Origin: Pseudarthrobacter sulfonivorans
GTDB lineage: Bacteria; Actinomycetota; Actinomycetes; Actinomycetales; Micrococcaceae
Assembly: GCF_014712225.1 (NCBI RefSeq)
Contig: NZ_JACXBW010000012.1
Span: 100,207 to 164,206 of the forward strand
Direction: 5' to 3'
Length of the DNA: 64,000 nt
A program made the position numbers and the translations under genes. Positions 54,715-64,000 of the stretch are shown piece after piece. Positions within the stretch are counted from its first letter, which is position 1. The number at the start of each line of letters is the position of its first letter. Under the pieces are notes generated by a model. It was not told the origin of the DNA and searched no databases. It worked only from the letters and a program-made list of their open reading frames with translations.

Positions 54715-55833
54715 ATGTCCTTCGCTTCATCCTCGTCTCCCCTGTCCGCCCAAAGCGGGCAGGCCACCCTGACCCGGCGCCGCGCCCTGGCCGGTCTCCT
54801 GGCTCTGCCGGCGCTCGGGCTGCTGACTGCGTGCGGCGGAACCGCCACGGCCGGCAGCCCATCCGCCAGCCGGGCGGCGGTGGCACCGCTCGCCCCAACT
54901 GTGCCGGCCGGGACCACCATCACCGTGGGCGATCCCAGTGTAAAGGTGGCGCTGGAGCTGTCCGGCCTGATCAAGGAACTGGACTTCAACGTTGAGTTCG
55001 CCAACATTTCCGGTGGCCCGCAGACCACTGAGGCCTTCCGGGCCAACGCCCTGGACGTGGGCTCAGTGGCGGACATCCCGCCGATCCACGCGACCTGGAC
55101 GGGCCTGGATGTGCGCATCATCGCCAGCGCCTTCCGGCAGGACGCCGTGAACCATCCGCTGTACGAACTCGGTATCGCTCCCGGAGCAGGGATTTCCTCC
55201 CTGCAGGAACTGCGTGGCAAGAAGATCGCCTACAGCCCGGGCCAGGCCCAGGGCGCGCTGGTGCTGCGGATCCTGGAAAAGGCCGGGCTCGGCCAGAAGG
55301 ACGTGAAGCTGGTGGAACTGCCCAGCACCGGCGACGTCTATGCCACGGCCCTCGCCAGCAAGCAGGTGGACGCCGCACCCCTCGGGGGCGTTCAGATCAA
55401 GCGCTACCTGTCCAAGTACCAGGCCGACGGCGGGTCCACCCTGCGGCACGGCCTGCGCGATGACCCCAGCCACCTGTACTCCCCCGCCAAGGTCCTGGAC
55501 GATCCGGCCAAGGCCGCGGCGCTCGCCGCATACGTTGAGGTGTGGGGCAAGGCCAAGCGCTGGGTGGAGGACCACCCGGCGGAGTGGCTGGAAGGGTACT
55601 ACGTCAAGGACCAGGGACTTTCACGTGAGGACGGCCGGTACCTGATCGATGCCGCCGGCAAGGCGGACGTTCCACTGTCCTGGGCCGAAGCCATCGAACG
55701 GCACCAGCAGACCATCGACCTGCTGGCCCGTGAACAGAAGAAACCCGAACTGGTGGCGGCGGACCTCTACGACACCCGCTACGAAGCCATTGCGGGCACA
55801 TCCTTCGCTGCGGCCGGCAAGGCCGGGGCGTGA
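54715..55833 (+). CDS. Aliphatic sulfonate-type ABC transporter substrate-binding protein
   Basis: The 372-residue protein has a twin-Arg-like RRRALAGLLALPALG with lipobox LLTACGG. The SsuA/TauA-type periplasmic fold opens TITVGDPSVKVALELSGLI and contains SGGPQTTEAFRANALDVGSVADIPPIHA and ELRGKKIAYSPGQAQGALVLRIL. It is followed by permease and ATPase genes with overlaps. The flavin monooxygenase downstream and the Cys leader upstream support an organosulfur compound as substrate. The exact sulfonate is unknown. Confidence 0.85.
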   Translation: MSFASSSSPLSAQSGQATLTRRRALAGLLALPALGLLTACGGTATAGSPSASRAAVAPLAPTVPAGTTITVGDPSVKVALELSGLIKELDFNVEFANISGGPQTTEAFRANALDVGSVADIPPIHATWTGLDVRIIASAFRQDAVNHPLYELGIAPGAGISSLQELRGKKIAYSPGQAQGALVLRILEKAGLGQKDVKLVELPSTGDVYATALASKQVDAAPLGGVQIKRYLSKYQADGGSTLRHGLRDDPSHLYSPAKVLDDPAKAAALAAYVEVWGKAKRWVEDHPAEWLEGYYVKDQGLSREDGRYLIDAAGKADVPLSWAEAIERHQQTIDLLAREQKKPELVAADLYDTRYEAIAGTSFAAAGKAGA

Positions 55834-56693
55834 GCGCCGCAACCGCGGTGCGGCGCACCGCCGTCGCACCCCACCAGGATCCGGCGCCCGCGCACCCCAA
55901 GGATGTGCGGCCCACCGGGCGCAGGCTGGGACCCGGACGACGACGGCGGCTCGCCTGGCTGCTGGGCCCCTCCGCGCTGCTGCTGCTCTGGACAGTCGCT
56001 TCAGCAACAGGGCTGCTGGACCCCCGCATCCTGTCTGAACCTTGGACAGTGGTGGCCACCGCCGGTGAGCTGATCGCCGATGGCCGGCTCCAGGAAAACC
56101 TTGCCATCTCCGCCCAGCGCGCCGGACTCGGGCTGTTCTTCGGCATCGTCGTCGGAGCAGTGCTGGCCCTTCTGTCCGGGCTCAGCCGGGCCGGCGAGGC
56201 GCTCATTGACGGGCCGGTCCAGATCAAACGCGCCATCCCCGGCCTCGCCCTGATCCCCCTCCTGATCCTCTGGTTCGGGATCGACGAGACCATGAAGGTC
56301 CTCACCATCACCCTCGGCGTCTTCGTCCCCATCTACCTGCAGACGCACGCCGCGCTGCGCGGAATTGACCTGCGCTACGTCGAGCTCGCGCAGACCGTGG
56401 GCCTGTCACGGGCCGGCTTCATCCGCCGCGTGGTCCTGCCCGGAGCCCTGCCCGGCTTCTTCCTGGGTCTCCGCTTCGCGGTCACCGGAGCCTGGGTGTC
56501 CCTGGTGGTGGTGGAGCAGATCAACTCCACCAGCGGCATCGGCTACATGATGGAGCTCGCCCGCACCTATGGCCAAACCAACATCATCGTCCTCGGGCTG
56601 GCCGTGTACGGCATCCTTGGCCTGCTCTCCGACGGCATTGTCCGCTTCATCGAACGAAAGGCCCTCTCATGGCAGCGCACTTTGGCGGGCTGA
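55830..56693 (+). CDS. ABC transporter permease, SsuC-like
   Basis: This 287-residue, six-helix permease starts at GTG 55830 (GTGA overlap with the binding protein). It has the EAA-type loop YVELAQTVGLSRAGFIRRVVLPGALPGFFLGLRF, which is typical of SsuC/TauC/NrtB permeases. The first 45 residues are a Pro/Arg-rich cytoplasmic extension. Its 3' end overlaps the ATPase gene start by 25 bp. Confidence 0.88.
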   Translation: MSAATAVRRTAVAPHQDPAPAHPKDVRPTGRRLGPGRRRRLAWLLGPSALLLLWTVASATGLLDPRILSEPWTVVATAGELIADGRLQENLAISAQRAGLGLFFGIVVGAVLALLSGLSRAGEALIDGPVQIKRAIPGLALIPLLILWFGIDETMKVLTITLGVFVPIYLQTHAALRGIDLRYVELAQTVGLSRAGFIRRVVLPGALPGFFLGLRFAVTGAWVSLVVVEQINSTSGIGYMMELARTYGQTNIIVLGLAVYGILGLLSDGIVRFIERKALSWQRTLAG

Positions 56694-57463
56694 CCGCCGT
56701 CGGATCCTCCCCCGGCACCACCCCGCGCACTTTACGGGAGGCCCCCACGGTTTCCGCTGTTTCTGTTCGCGGCCTGATCCGCGGGTTCGGGCCCAAGGGC
56801 GTCCTGAACGGCGTGGACCTGGACATCGCGCCCGGCGAGTTCGTGGCACTGCTGGGCCCCAGCGGCTGCGGCAAGAGCACCCTGCTGCGGGCGCTCGCCG
56901 GGCTGGACCACGACGTGAAAGGCAGCGGCGTCATCAGCGTCCCGGACCGCGTCTCGGTGGTCTTCCAAGACTCCCGGCTCCTGCCCTGGGACAGTGTCCT
57001 CGGCAACGTCACGCTGGGGCTGCGGGATCACGACGCCGATGCCAAGGCACGCAAGGCCCTCGCCGAAGTGGGGCTTGCAGGTAGGGAAAAAGCCTGGCCG
57101 CATGAGCTGTCCGGCGGTGAGCAGCAACGCGTGGCCCTGGCCCGCTCCCTGGTCCGCGAACCGCAGCTGCTGCTGGCCGACGAACCGTTCGGCGCCCTCG
57201 ACGCACTGACCCGAATCAAGATGCACGGCCTGCTCCGCGACCTGGTGGCAGCACACCGGCCCGCCGTCCTGCTGGTCACCCACGACGTGGACGAGGCCAT
57301 CGCCCTGGCTGACCGGATCGTGGTCCTGGACAGCGGCCGCGTGGCCACGGTTCGCAAGGTGGCGCCGGAAATCGGCACTGCTGTAGACGCCGCCGGCCAT
57401 GAAGCCCTGCGCCGCAACCTGCTCACAGCCCTCGGCGTCGACGTCGCCGCTTCCAGCCACTGA
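56669..57463 (+). CDS. ABC transporter ATPase, SsuB-like
   Basis: The 264-residue protein has Walker A GPSGCGKST, signature LSGGEQQR, Walker B LLLADEPFGALD and the switch His in LLVTHDVDEAI. Length and motif spacing fit SsuB/TauB. It starts at ATG 56669 inside the permease 3' end. It energises uptake of the organosulfur substrate. Confidence 0.9.
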   Translation: MAAHFGGLTAVGSSPGTTPRTLREAPTVSAVSVRGLIRGFGPKGVLNGVDLDIAPGEFVALLGPSGCGKSTLLRALAGLDHDVKGSGVISVPDRVSVVFQDSRLLPWDSVLGNVTLGLRDHDADAKARKALAEVGLAGREKAWPHELSGGEQQRVALARSLVREPQLLLADEPFGALDALTRIKMHGLLRDLVAAHRPAVLLVTHDVDEAIALADRIVVLDSGRVATVRKVAPEIGTAVDAAGHEALRRNLLTALGVDVAASSH

Positions 57464-57489
57464 ACCTCCCTCCCCGAAGGACCACTCCC

Positions 57490-58869
57490 ATGACTTCCGA
57501 AAACCCGTCCACAAACCGCAAACTCCACCTCAACGCCTTCCTGATGAGCACCGGCCACCACGAGTCATCATGGCGGCTGCCCGAGAGCGATCCGCATTCC
57601 AGCACCAATGTGGAGCACTACAAGCAGCTTGCCCGCACCGCCGAACGCGGCAAGCTGGACTCCATTTTCTTCGCCGATTCGCCGGTGCTCTTCGGCGAGG
57701 TCGGCCGCCGACCCGCCGGGAAGCTTGAGCCCACGGTGCTGCTGACGGCCATCGCCGGCGCCACGGAGCACATCGGCCTGATCGCCACCGCCTCCACGAC
57801 GTACAACGAGCCGTTCAACCTGGCCCGCCGCTTCGCGTCCGTGGACTGGGTCAGCGGCGGCCGCGCGGGCTGGAACGTGGTCACCACCGCAGGGCCGGAC
57901 GCTGCCCGCAACTTCGGCGTGGACGACCAGCCCGCCCACGCAACCCGGTACGAGCGTGCCGCCGAGTTCATCGAAGTGGCCAAGAAGCTGTGGGACAGCT
58001 GGGAAGACGGGGCCGTGCTGGCGGACAAGGCCGACGGCGTCTGGGCGGATTCCGGCCGGATCCGCACCATCGACCACGAGGGGAAGCACTTCAAGGTCCG
58101 CGGCCCGCTCAACGTGCCCCGCTCACCGCAGGGACACCCGCTGATCGTGCAGGCCGGCTCGTCCGAGGACGGCAAGGACCTGGCCGCCCGGTACGCTGAC
58201 GCCGTCTTCACAGCCCACCAGACCCTCACGGACGCCCAGGACTTCTACCGGGACCTCAAAAACCGGACCGCCGCCGTCGGACGTGATCCGGAGTCCATCA
58301 AGATCCTGCCGGGCATCGTCCCGGTCATCGGGGCCACGGAGGAGGAAGCCCGCGCTCTGGAACGCGAACTGGACCGCCTGATCAAGCCCGAGTACGCGCG
58401 GATCCAGCTGGCGAAAACCCTGCGTGTGGCGCCGGAAGATCTGCCCCTGGACCGCCAGCTGCCGGACAACCTGCCCGGCGAGGACGAGATCGAGGGTGCC
58501 AAGAGCCGGTACACGCTGATCGTCCAGCTTGCCCGGCGCGAAAAGCTGACGGTCCGGCAGCTGATCGGGCGGCTCGGCGGCGGCCGCGGGCACCGGACCT
58601 TCACGGGCACACCCGTCCAGGTGGCCGACGCCATCCAGGAATGGTTCGACGGCGGCGCCGCCGACGGCTTCAACATCATGCCGCCGGTGCTGCCCTCGGG
58701 GCTGGAAACGTTTGTGGACCAGGTGGTGCCCATCCTGCAGGACCGCGGACTGTTCCGCACCGAATACACCGGCCGCACGCTGCGTGAGCACTACGGACTG
58801 GAGCGCCCCGGCAACCGCTACACCGGCGGCTCCGCATCCCAGCTGGCCTCGATCGGATCGGCGTTCTGA
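57490..58869 (+). CDS. FMN-dependent monooxygenase of the NtaA/SnaA/DszA family
   Basis: This 459-residue LLM-class TIM-barrel flavin enzyme starts RKLHLNAFLMSTGHHESSWR and has the family block SVDWVSGGRAGWNVVTTAGPDAARNFG with PLIVQAGSSEDGKDLAARYADAVFTAHQ. Members use FMNH2 from a separate reductase to cleave C-S or C-N bonds, or desulfonate. In this operon it probably releases sulfite from the imported compound. No flavin reductase gene is adjacent. Its TGA overlaps the start of a truncated homologue. Confidence 0.88.
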   Translation: MTSENPSTNRKLHLNAFLMSTGHHESSWRLPESDPHSSTNVEHYKQLARTAERGKLDSIFFADSPVLFGEVGRRPAGKLEPTVLLTAIAGATEHIGLIATASTTYNEPFNLARRFASVDWVSGGRAGWNVVTTAGPDAARNFGVDDQPAHATRYERAAEFIEVAKKLWDSWEDGAVLADKADGVWADSGRIRTIDHEGKHFKVRGPLNVPRSPQGHPLIVQAGSSEDGKDLAARYADAVFTAHQTLTDAQDFYRDLKNRTAAVGRDPESIKILPGIVPVIGATEEEARALERELDRLIKPEYARIQLAKTLRVAPEDLPLDRQLPDNLPGEDEIEGAKSRYTLIVQLARREKLTVRQLIGRLGGGRGHRTFTGTPVQVADAIQEWFDGGAADGFNIMPPVLPSGLETFVDQVVPILQDRGLFRTEYTGRTLREHYGLERPGNRYTGGSASQLASIGSAF

Positions 58870-58967
58870 TGGGAAGGCAGCTGAAACTCAACCTGTTCAT
58901 CTACCCGGGCGGGCACCACGAAACCGCCTGGCGGCACCCGAAGTCCCAGCCCGAGCGGCTCCCGTGA
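58869..58967 (+). pseudogene. 5' remnant of a second NtaA/SnaA-type monooxygenase
   Basis: ATG 58869 overlaps the previous stop and opens a 32-codon frame. Residues LKLNLFIYPGGHHETAWRHP correspond to the N-terminus of the complete upstream enzyme (LHLNAFLMSTGHHESSWR). Such enzymes are about 450 residues, so over 90 percent is missing. The frame stops at TGA 58967, which belongs to TGATGGAACGCTCT, the sequence that borders the 99-bp element starting at 58973. The element's arrival or a deletion between elements probably removed the rest. Confidence 0.8.
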
Positions 58968-58972
58968 TGGAA

Positions 58973-59071
58973 CGCTCTCTCACTTAACGCACGAAAACGC
59001 CCGACGCTCTCTCACTTTCCCTAAGGGAGTGAGAGAGCGTCGGCGAAAAACCCGCATTAAGTGAGAGAGCG
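58973..59071. repeat. 99-bp nested palindromic element, copy 5
   Basis: Outer arms CGCTCTCTCACTTAACGC (58973-58990) and GCATTAAGTGAGAGAGCG (59054-59071) flank an inner CGCTCTCTCACTTTCC/GGGAGTGAGAGAGCG pair. It begins 6 bp after the truncated monooxygenase and ends 8 bp before the convergent ramB stop. Confidence 0.85.
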
Positions 59072-59079
59072 TCTTGGGG

Positions 59080-60594
59080 TCAGTTCCCCGAGTGCGCCTG
59101 CAGGAAGCTGTAGACCTCGGTCTCGTCCACTCCGGGGAACGCGCCGGGCGGCATCGCGGCCAGCAGGTGCGAGTGGGCGCGGGCCGACGGCCAGGCGTTG
59201 CCGGCCCACTCGGAGGCCAACGACGCCGGCGGCCGCTTGCAGCAGTTCGGATCCGGGCAGGTGGACTTTTCCCGGGCCGTGGTCTCCCGGCCGCGGAACC
59301 ACTTCACGTGCTGGTACGGCACCCCGATCGACAGCGAAAACTCGCCGCTGGCCGACCGCTCCGTGCGGGCCGTGCACCAGAACGTGCCGGACGGAGTGTC
59401 CGTGTACTGGCTGTAGGCACTGAACTTGTCCGGCACGTCGAACACCGCCCGTGAGGTCCACGACTTGCACGACGGTTGGCCTTCAATGGCGCCGGTGTGG
59501 TCCATCGGGAACGTCACGCCGTCGTTCTCGTAGGCCTTGTAGATGATGCCGCTCTGGTGGGTCTTCTGGAAGTGGGTGGTGATCCCCAAGTGCTTCGTTG
59601 CCAGGTTGGTGAAGCGGTGCGCGGCGGTTTCGTAGGACACGGCAAAAGCGTCGCGGATGTCCTCCACGGCGATTTCCTTGGCCGTCTTGGCTTTCTGCAG
59701 GAAGTCCACCGTGGCCTGCTCCGGCAACAACAACGCGGCCGCGAAGTAGTTCGTGGCAACCCGCTGGGCCAAAAAGTCGCCGTAGCTCTTGGGCGTCTCG
59801 TGCCCCAGGACGTAGTGCCCCAACGCCTGCAGCAGGACCGAGCGGGGGTCGTGGTCCTGCCGCTGGCTCTGCGTCAGGTAAATTCTGCGGTTCTTCAAAT
59901 CGGTCACGGAACGGGTGGAATGCGGCAGATCGCCCACGTGATGGAGGGTGAATCCGAGCTTTTCGGCGATGTCTGCAATCACGTGCTGGCTAAGCGGACC
60001 GGTGGTGTAGCCGACCAAACCGAGCACTTTCTGCGCCTCGGCCTCGTACTCCGGAAAATAGTTGCCGCGCTCGCGCATCATGGCACGCAGTTCACCGTTC
60101 GCGCGGCGGGCTTCTTCCGGCGTCGCCACTTGCTCGTTGAGCTTGCGTTCCAGTTCGTGCAGCAGGCCCACCTGGGCTTCCAGCACATCGAGCGGAAGCC
60201 GCGAGCTGATGCGGATTTTGGGCAGGTTCAGCGACTCATAGAGAGGCCCGCGCTGGTAGCGTTCCAGCTCGATTTCGAGGGCCGCGCGGCGGCTCGGCGG
60301 TTCGGCCCCGAGCAGCTGATCGATGCTCACGTTCAGAGCAGCAGCCAGCCCCTGCAGCAGGCTCAGTTTCGGCTCCCGCTTCCCGTTTTCGATCAGGCTC
60401 AGCTGGCTCGGCGCAGTCCCGACGGCTGCGCTCAGGTCATCGAGCGTGAACCCGGCCTGCTTGCGCAGATGCCGCACGCGGCGGCCCAGGCTGATGACGT
60501 CCAGTGCCGGGGCAGCGGCGGACGACGACGGCGGCGCAACTTCGCGATTCCAGCTTCCAGGTGACATTTCTTGAGGATACGCGAAGAAGTGCAT
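59080..60594 (-). CDS. ramB: RamB-type regulator (XRE HTH, short-chain fatty-acid regulator domain)
   Basis: The product has about 504 residues. An N-terminal XRE HTH (LGRRVRHLRKQAGFTLDDLSAAVGTAPSQLSLIENGKREPKLS) precedes an ImmA/IrrE-like domain with a degenerate protease motif (ALGHYVLGHE). The C-terminal DUF2083-type domain has Cys residues in STCPDPNCC. RamB controls acetate and glyoxylate genes in Corynebacterium and Mycobacterium. Divergence from aceA fits. ATG 60594 is chosen for the AGGGTGG upstream; ATG 60567 is possible. Confidence 0.9.
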   Translation of the reverse strand: MHFFAYPQEMSPGSWNREVAPPSSSAAAPALDVISLGRRVRHLRKQAGFTLDDLSAAVGTAPSQLSLIENGKREPKLSLLQGLAAALNVSIDQLLGAEPPSRRAALEIELERYQRGPLYESLNLPKIRISSRLPLDVLEAQVGLLHELERKLNEQVATPEEARRANGELRAMMRERGNYFPEYEAEAQKVLGLVGYTTGPLSQHVIADIAEKLGFTLHHVGDLPHSTRSVTDLKNRRIYLTQSQRQDHDPRSVLLQALGHYVLGHETPKSYGDFLAQRVATNYFAAALLLPEQATVDFLQKAKTAKEIAVEDIRDAFAVSYETAAHRFTNLATKHLGITTHFQKTHQSGIIYKAYENDGVTFPMDHTGAIEGQPSCKSWTSRAVFDVPDKFSAYSQYTDTPSGTFWCTARTERSASGEFSLSIGVPYQHVKWFRGRETTAREKSTCPDPNCCKRPPASLASEWAGNAWPSARAHSHLLAAMPPGAFPGVDETEVYSFLQAHSGN

Positions 60595-60746
60595 TTCTTT
60601 CCACCCTTTTCCCCTATTGCATAGCTTGAAAGTGCTGAAAAGTAGTGAACACGGAAAGAAACACCGCACCGGGGCAGCCGGCCGGAACTGCAGCGACGCA
60701 GCTCCGGCCGGCATATAACTCCCGGAGCTCAATCAAGGAGACACCG

Positions 60747-62063
60747 ATGACTGCAGCATTTGAGCCTACCCAGCAGACGCCCGAAGAGCAGGCCGCCGCC
60801 CTGGAGCTCGAGTGGGCCGCCAATCCCCGCTGGGAAGGTGTGACCCGTGACTACAAGGCAACGGACGTCGTCAAGCTCCGCGGCCGGGTCTCCGAAGAGC
60901 ACACGCTGGCCCGCCGCGGTTCCGAGAAGCTCTGGAAGCAGCTCACCGAAGAACACAAGACCGGCAAATACACCAACGCCTTGGGCGCCCTGACCGGCAA
61001 CCAGGCCGTTCAGCAGGTCAAGGCCGGCCTCCGCGCCATCTACCTCTCCGGCTGGCAGGTCGCCGCGGATGCCAACAACTCCGGCCACACCTACCCGGAC
61101 CAGTCGCTGTACCCCGCCAACTCTGTCCCGACCGTGGTCCGCCGCATCAACAACGCCCTGCTCCGCGCGGACCAGATCGAGTTCTCCGAAGGCGTCCAGA
61201 CTGTTGAGGACTGGATGGTCCCGATCGTCGCCGACGCCGAGGCCGGCTTCGGCGGCCCGCTGAACGCCTACGAACTCATGAAATCCATGATCCAGGCCGG
61301 CGCCTCGGGCGTGCACTGGGAAGACCAGCTCGCCTCGGAAAAGAAGTGCGGCCACCTCGGCGGCAAGGTCCTGATTCCCACCCAGCAGCATGTCCGCACC
61401 CTGAACGCCGCCCGCCTGGCAGCCGACGTCGCGGGCACCCCGTCCGTGGTCATCGCCCGCACCGACGCCGAGGCAGCCACCCTGATCACCTCCGACGTCG
61501 ATCCCCGCGACCAGGAATTCGTCACCGGCGAACGCACCCCGGAAGGCTTCTACAAGGTCCGCAACGGCATCGAACCCTGCATCGCCCGCGCCAAGGCCTA
61601 TGCCCCCTACTCCGACCTCATCTGGATGGAGACGGGCACCCCTGACCTCGAGCTGGCCAAGAAGTTCGCCGAGGCGGTCAAGGCCGAGTTCCCGGACCAG
61701 ATGCTTTCCTACAACTGCTCGCCGTCGTTCAACTGGCGCAAGCACCTGGACGACGCCACCATCGCGAAGTTCCAGCGTGAACTTGGCGCCATGGGCTTCA
61801 CGTTCCAGTTCATCACCCTGGCCGGCTTCCACGCCCTGAACTACTCGATGTTCGACCTCGCCCACGGCTACGCCCGTGAAGGCATGAGCGCCTACGTCGA
61901 ACTCCAGGAAAAGGAATTCGCCTCCGAGTCCCGCGGCTACACCGCGACCAAGCACCAGCGCGAAGTCGGCACCGGCTACTTCGACGACATTGCCACCGCG
62001 CTCAACCCGAACGCGTCCACCCTGGCTCTGGTGGGATCCACCGAAGAAGGCCAGTTCCACTAG
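60747..62063 (+). CDS. aceA: Isocitrate lyase
   Basis: The product has 438 residues from ATG 60747, with AAGGAG 6 nt upstream. It has the catalytic motif KKCGHLGGK with the active-site Cys, plus [18 protein letters not shown] and the C-terminal [15 protein letters not shown]. It splits isocitrate into succinate and glyoxylate for growth on acetate or fatty acids. It lies divergent from ramB and upstream of malate synthase, separated from it by a 66-bp hairpin element. Confidence 0.97.
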   Translation: MTAAFEPTQQTPEEQAAALELEWAANPRWEGVTRDYKATDVVKLRGRVSEEHTLARRGSEKLWKQLTEEHKTGKYTNALGALTGNQAVQQVKAGLRAIYLSGWQVAADANNSGHTYPDQSLYPANSVPTVVRRINNALLRADQIEFSEGVQTVEDWMVPIVADAEAGFGGPLNAYELMKSMIQAGASGVHWEDQLASEKKCGHLGGKVLIPTQQHVRTLNAARLAADVAGTPSVVIARTDAEAATLITSDVDPRDQEFVTGERTPEGFYKVRNGIEPCIARAKAYAPYSDLIWMETGTPDLELAKKFAEAVKAEFPDQMLSYNCSPSFNWRKHLDDATIAKFQRELGAMGFTFQFITLAGFHALNYSMFDLAHGYAREGMSAYVELQEKEFASESRGYTATKHQREVGTGYFDDIATALNPNASTLALVGSTEEGQFH

Positions 62064-62071
62064 AAACTTTC

Positions 62072-62137
62072 CCCAAGTAAGTAGCAGTAAGTGTCGTTTT
62101 GGAGGCTCAAAACGACACTTACTGCTACCCAGTTGGG
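62072..62137. repeat. 66-bp hairpin element, copy 3
   Basis: Arms at 62072-62100 and 62109-62137 pair with three mismatches near the outer end and an 8-nt loop. The core is GTAGCAGTAAGTGTCGTTTT, a diverged version of the core in copies at 27554 and 40219. It lies between aceA and aceB, so it may partly terminate or separate their expression. Confidence 0.83.
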
Positions 62138-62158
62138 CCACGCAACAGGAGACTTGAA

Positions 62159-63811
62159 ATGAACACCTTCACTGACAGCTTCACTATCAACGGAATTACA
62201 CTCACCGCGCAGCCCATTTGCCGGCAGGACGAGGTTCTTACTCCGGATGCTTTGGAGTTTGTCGCAAGGCTGCACCGGGCCACCGCGGAGCGCCGGCAGG
62301 AGCTGCTGCAGGCACGCCGGACCCGCCGGGCCGAGATCGCCGCCGGCCAGGACCCTCGCTTCCTCCGCGAGACCGAGGACATCCGCAATGATCCGTCGTG
62401 GCGGGTCGCTCCCCCGGCCCCCGGGCTGGAGGACCGCCGGGTGGAAATCACCGGCCCGGTGGACCAGAAGATGACCATCAACGCGCTGAACTCCGGCGCG
62501 AAGGTCTGGCTCGCGGACATGGAAGACTCCTCCACCCCCACCTGGCGGAACGTCATCAAGGGCCAGCTGAACCTCACCGACGCCCTGGAACGCCGGATCG
62601 ACTTCACGAGTCCCGAGGGCAAGGAATACAAGCTCCGGCCCGCCGGCGAACTCCCCACCATCGTGGTGCGCCCCCGGGGCTGGCACCTGCCCGAGAAGCA
62701 CATGCTCATCGACGGCGCCCCCGTGGCCGGCGGCATCGTGGACTTCGGCCTGTTCTTCTTCCACAACGCCCGCCGCCTCCTGGCCCAGGGCAAGGGGCCG
62801 TACTTCTACCTGCCGAAGATTGAGAACCACCTCGAAGCACGCCTGTGGAACGACATCTTCATCCTCGCGCAGGACCTGCTCGGCATCCCGCAGGGCACCA
62901 TCCGTGCCACCGTGCTGATCGAGACCATTACCGCCGCGTTCGAAATGGAGGAGATCCTCTACGAACTTCGCGACCACGCATCCGGCCTGAACGCCGGCCG
63001 CTGGGACTACATCTTCTCCCTGATCAAGAACTTCCGCACCCGCGGCCCCCGGTTCGTCCTGCCGGACCGCGCCCAGGTGACCATGACCCAGCCGTTCATG
63101 CGTGCCTATACCGAACAGCTGGTCCGCGCCTGCCACAAGCGCGGCGCCATGGCCATCGGCGGCATGGCCGCTGCCGTCCCCAACCGCAAGGACGAAGCAG
63201 CCAACGCCAACGCCTTCGAGAAGGTCCGTGCCGACAAGACCCGCGAGGCCAACGACGGCTTCGACGGCTCCTGGGTGGCCCACCCGGACCTCGTGCCCGT
63301 CTGCCGCGAGGTGTTCGACTCGATCCTGGGAGAGAAGCCCAACCAGCTGGACCGCACCCGCGAGGACGTCACCCCCGATGACCGCGCCCTCATCAACGTG
63401 GCCGCCACGACAGGCACCATCACCGAGCAGGGCATCCGGAACAACATCGAAGTGGGCATCCGGTACATCGAATCCTGGCTGCGTGGAAACGGCGCCGTCG
63501 CCATCCACAACCTCATGGAAGACGCCGCCACCGCGGAGATCTCCCGCTCGCAGCTGTGGCAGTGGATGTTCGCCAGCGCCATCACCGACCACGGCGAAAT
63601 CATCACCCACCACTGGATCGAGGAACTGCTCGACGAAGAGTTCGCACGCCTGGAACGCTTCGACGGCGACCGCTTCGAAGACGCCCGCGACATCTTCGAG
63701 GAAGTCACGCTCAGCCAGGACTTCCCGTCCTTCCTGACCCTCCCCGCCTACGCCCGCTACCTCACCGAAGCCCGCGAGAAGGCAACCCAGGAAGAGCTCG
63801 CCGCCGCATAA
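62159..63811 (+). CDS. aceB: Malate synthase A
   Basis: The product has 550 residues from ATG 62159, with AGGAGA 6 nt upstream. Motifs include [67 protein letters not shown] (acetyl-CoA and Mg sites) and the C-terminal Asp/Glu region. It condenses glyoxylate with acetyl-CoA to malate, completing the glyoxylate shunt with AceA. Length matches the A-type enzyme. Only the 139 bp to 63950 separate it from the last repeat element; nothing else is seen there. Confidence 0.96.
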   Translation: MNTFTDSFTINGITLTAQPICRQDEVLTPDALEFVARLHRATAERRQELLQARRTRRAEIAAGQDPRFLRETEDIRNDPSWRVAPPAPGLEDRRVEITGPVDQKMTINALNSGAKVWLADMEDSSTPTWRNVIKGQLNLTDALERRIDFTSPEGKEYKLRPAGELPTIVVRPRGWHLPEKHMLIDGAPVAGGIVDFGLFFFHNARRLLAQGKGPYFYLPKIENHLEARLWNDIFILAQDLLGIPQGTIRATVLIETITAAFEMEEILYELRDHASGLNAGRWDYIFSLIKNFRTRGPRFVLPDRAQVTMTQPFMRAYTEQLVRACHKRGAMAIGGMAAAVPNRKDEAANANAFEKVRADKTREANDGFDGSWVAHPDLVPVCREVFDSILGEKPNQLDRTREDVTPDDRALINVAATTGTITEQGIRNNIEVGIRYIESWLRGNGAVAIHNLMEDAATAEISRSQLWQWMFASAITDHGEIITHHWIEELLDEEFARLERFDGDRFEDARDIFEEVTLSQDFPSFLTLPAYARYLTEAREKATQEELAAA

Positions 63812-63950
63812 AGCCGCACAGATTTCCGTCCGCCGGGCAGGCACGCCCTTCGCAACAGGCACCCCCGAGATCCGGGGGGCCGGCCCGGCGACGGAACACC
63901 CCTTGAGCAGGTCCCCCCCTCGGCCCACCCACCCGGGTGTGCCCCTCGGA

Positions 63951-64000
63951 CGCTCTCTCACTTAACGCAAGAAAAAGGCCGACGCTCTCTCACTTTCCCG
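63951..64000. repeat. 99-bp nested palindromic element, copy 6 (cut by window end)
   Basis: The left outer arm CGCTCTCTCACTTAACGC (63951-63968) and the left inner arm starting CGCTCTCTCACTTTCC are present. The right half lies beyond the window. Position again is just downstream of a gene (aceB). Confidence 0.8.

Noticed and set aside
60595..60746. Search for a RamB binding site between ramB and aceA
   Set aside because: TTGCATAGCTTGAAAG-like sequence is present, but it does not match the known RamB motif well enough to annotate.
62060..63961. 633-codon minus-strand frame opposite aceB
   Set aside because: It is a shadow of the malate synthase gene and even crosses the repeat elements at both ends.

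Overview
The window is high-GC DNA with short intergenic gaps, many 4-bp start/stop overlaps (ATGA or GTGA), DtxR/IdeR-type iron boxes, a RamB-type regulator next to the glyoxylate-shunt genes, and a Cys-codon leader upstream of sulfonate genes. This points to a free-living soil actinobacterium of the Micrococcaceae (Arthrobacter/Pseudarthrobacter type). That placement is inferred from gene content and style; no rRNA gene is present.

Layout. 1-4.8 kb: a YczE-type membrane protein (partial) divergent from a MocR regulator, an SRPBCC protein with its HTH regulator, an RluA-type pseudouridine synthase and a macro-domain protein. 4.9-9.3 kb: an unusual cassette of two paralogous ~65-residue peptides, a PqqD-like/M50 membrane protease fused to a ParA/MinD-like ATPase, a small unknown protein and a SARP/BTAD-type regulator. 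I read it as a candidate peptide-maturation (RiPP-like) system. 9.4-18.7 kb: DedA, ppc, an F420 reductase-like protein, DUF1684, an acyl-CoA dehydrogenase/SDR pair and GH76. 18.6-27.6 kb: an iron island (FetB-like permease, efeUOB, a small membrane protein, an fbpABC-type transporter) with two iron boxes and a CRP/GlxR-like site. 27.6-37 kb: mixed housekeeping genes, including tgt and a queuosine-precursor transporter, and a TetR/epimerase operon. 36.9-44.6 kb: an aldonate/uronate operon (GntR regulator, transporter, idonate/gulonate dehydrogenase, mannonate dehydratase, KDG kinase, fructuronate reductase, KDPG aldolase). 44.7-48.9 kb: rsgA, pdxK, poxB. 49.2-54 kb: an MFS carrier divergent from a two-component system plus a TAXI binding protein. 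54.4-59 kb: a sulfonate-uptake operon with a Cys-rich leader, a flavin monooxygenase and a truncated second monooxygenase. 59-63.8 kb: ramB, aceA, aceB.

Two families of fixed-length palindromic intergenic elements recur: a 99-bp nested palindrome (five full copies and one cut by the window end) and a 66-bp hairpin (three copies). They sit at gene 3' ends. One 99-bp copy abuts the truncated monooxygenase.

At least ten genes have a -10-like hexamer exactly 6 nt before the start codon and no Shine-Dalgarno sequence, so leaderless transcription appears common. In the uronate operon a single base (ATCA where neighbouring junctions have ATGA/GTGA) removes both the kinase stop and the only well-placed start of the fructuronate reductase.
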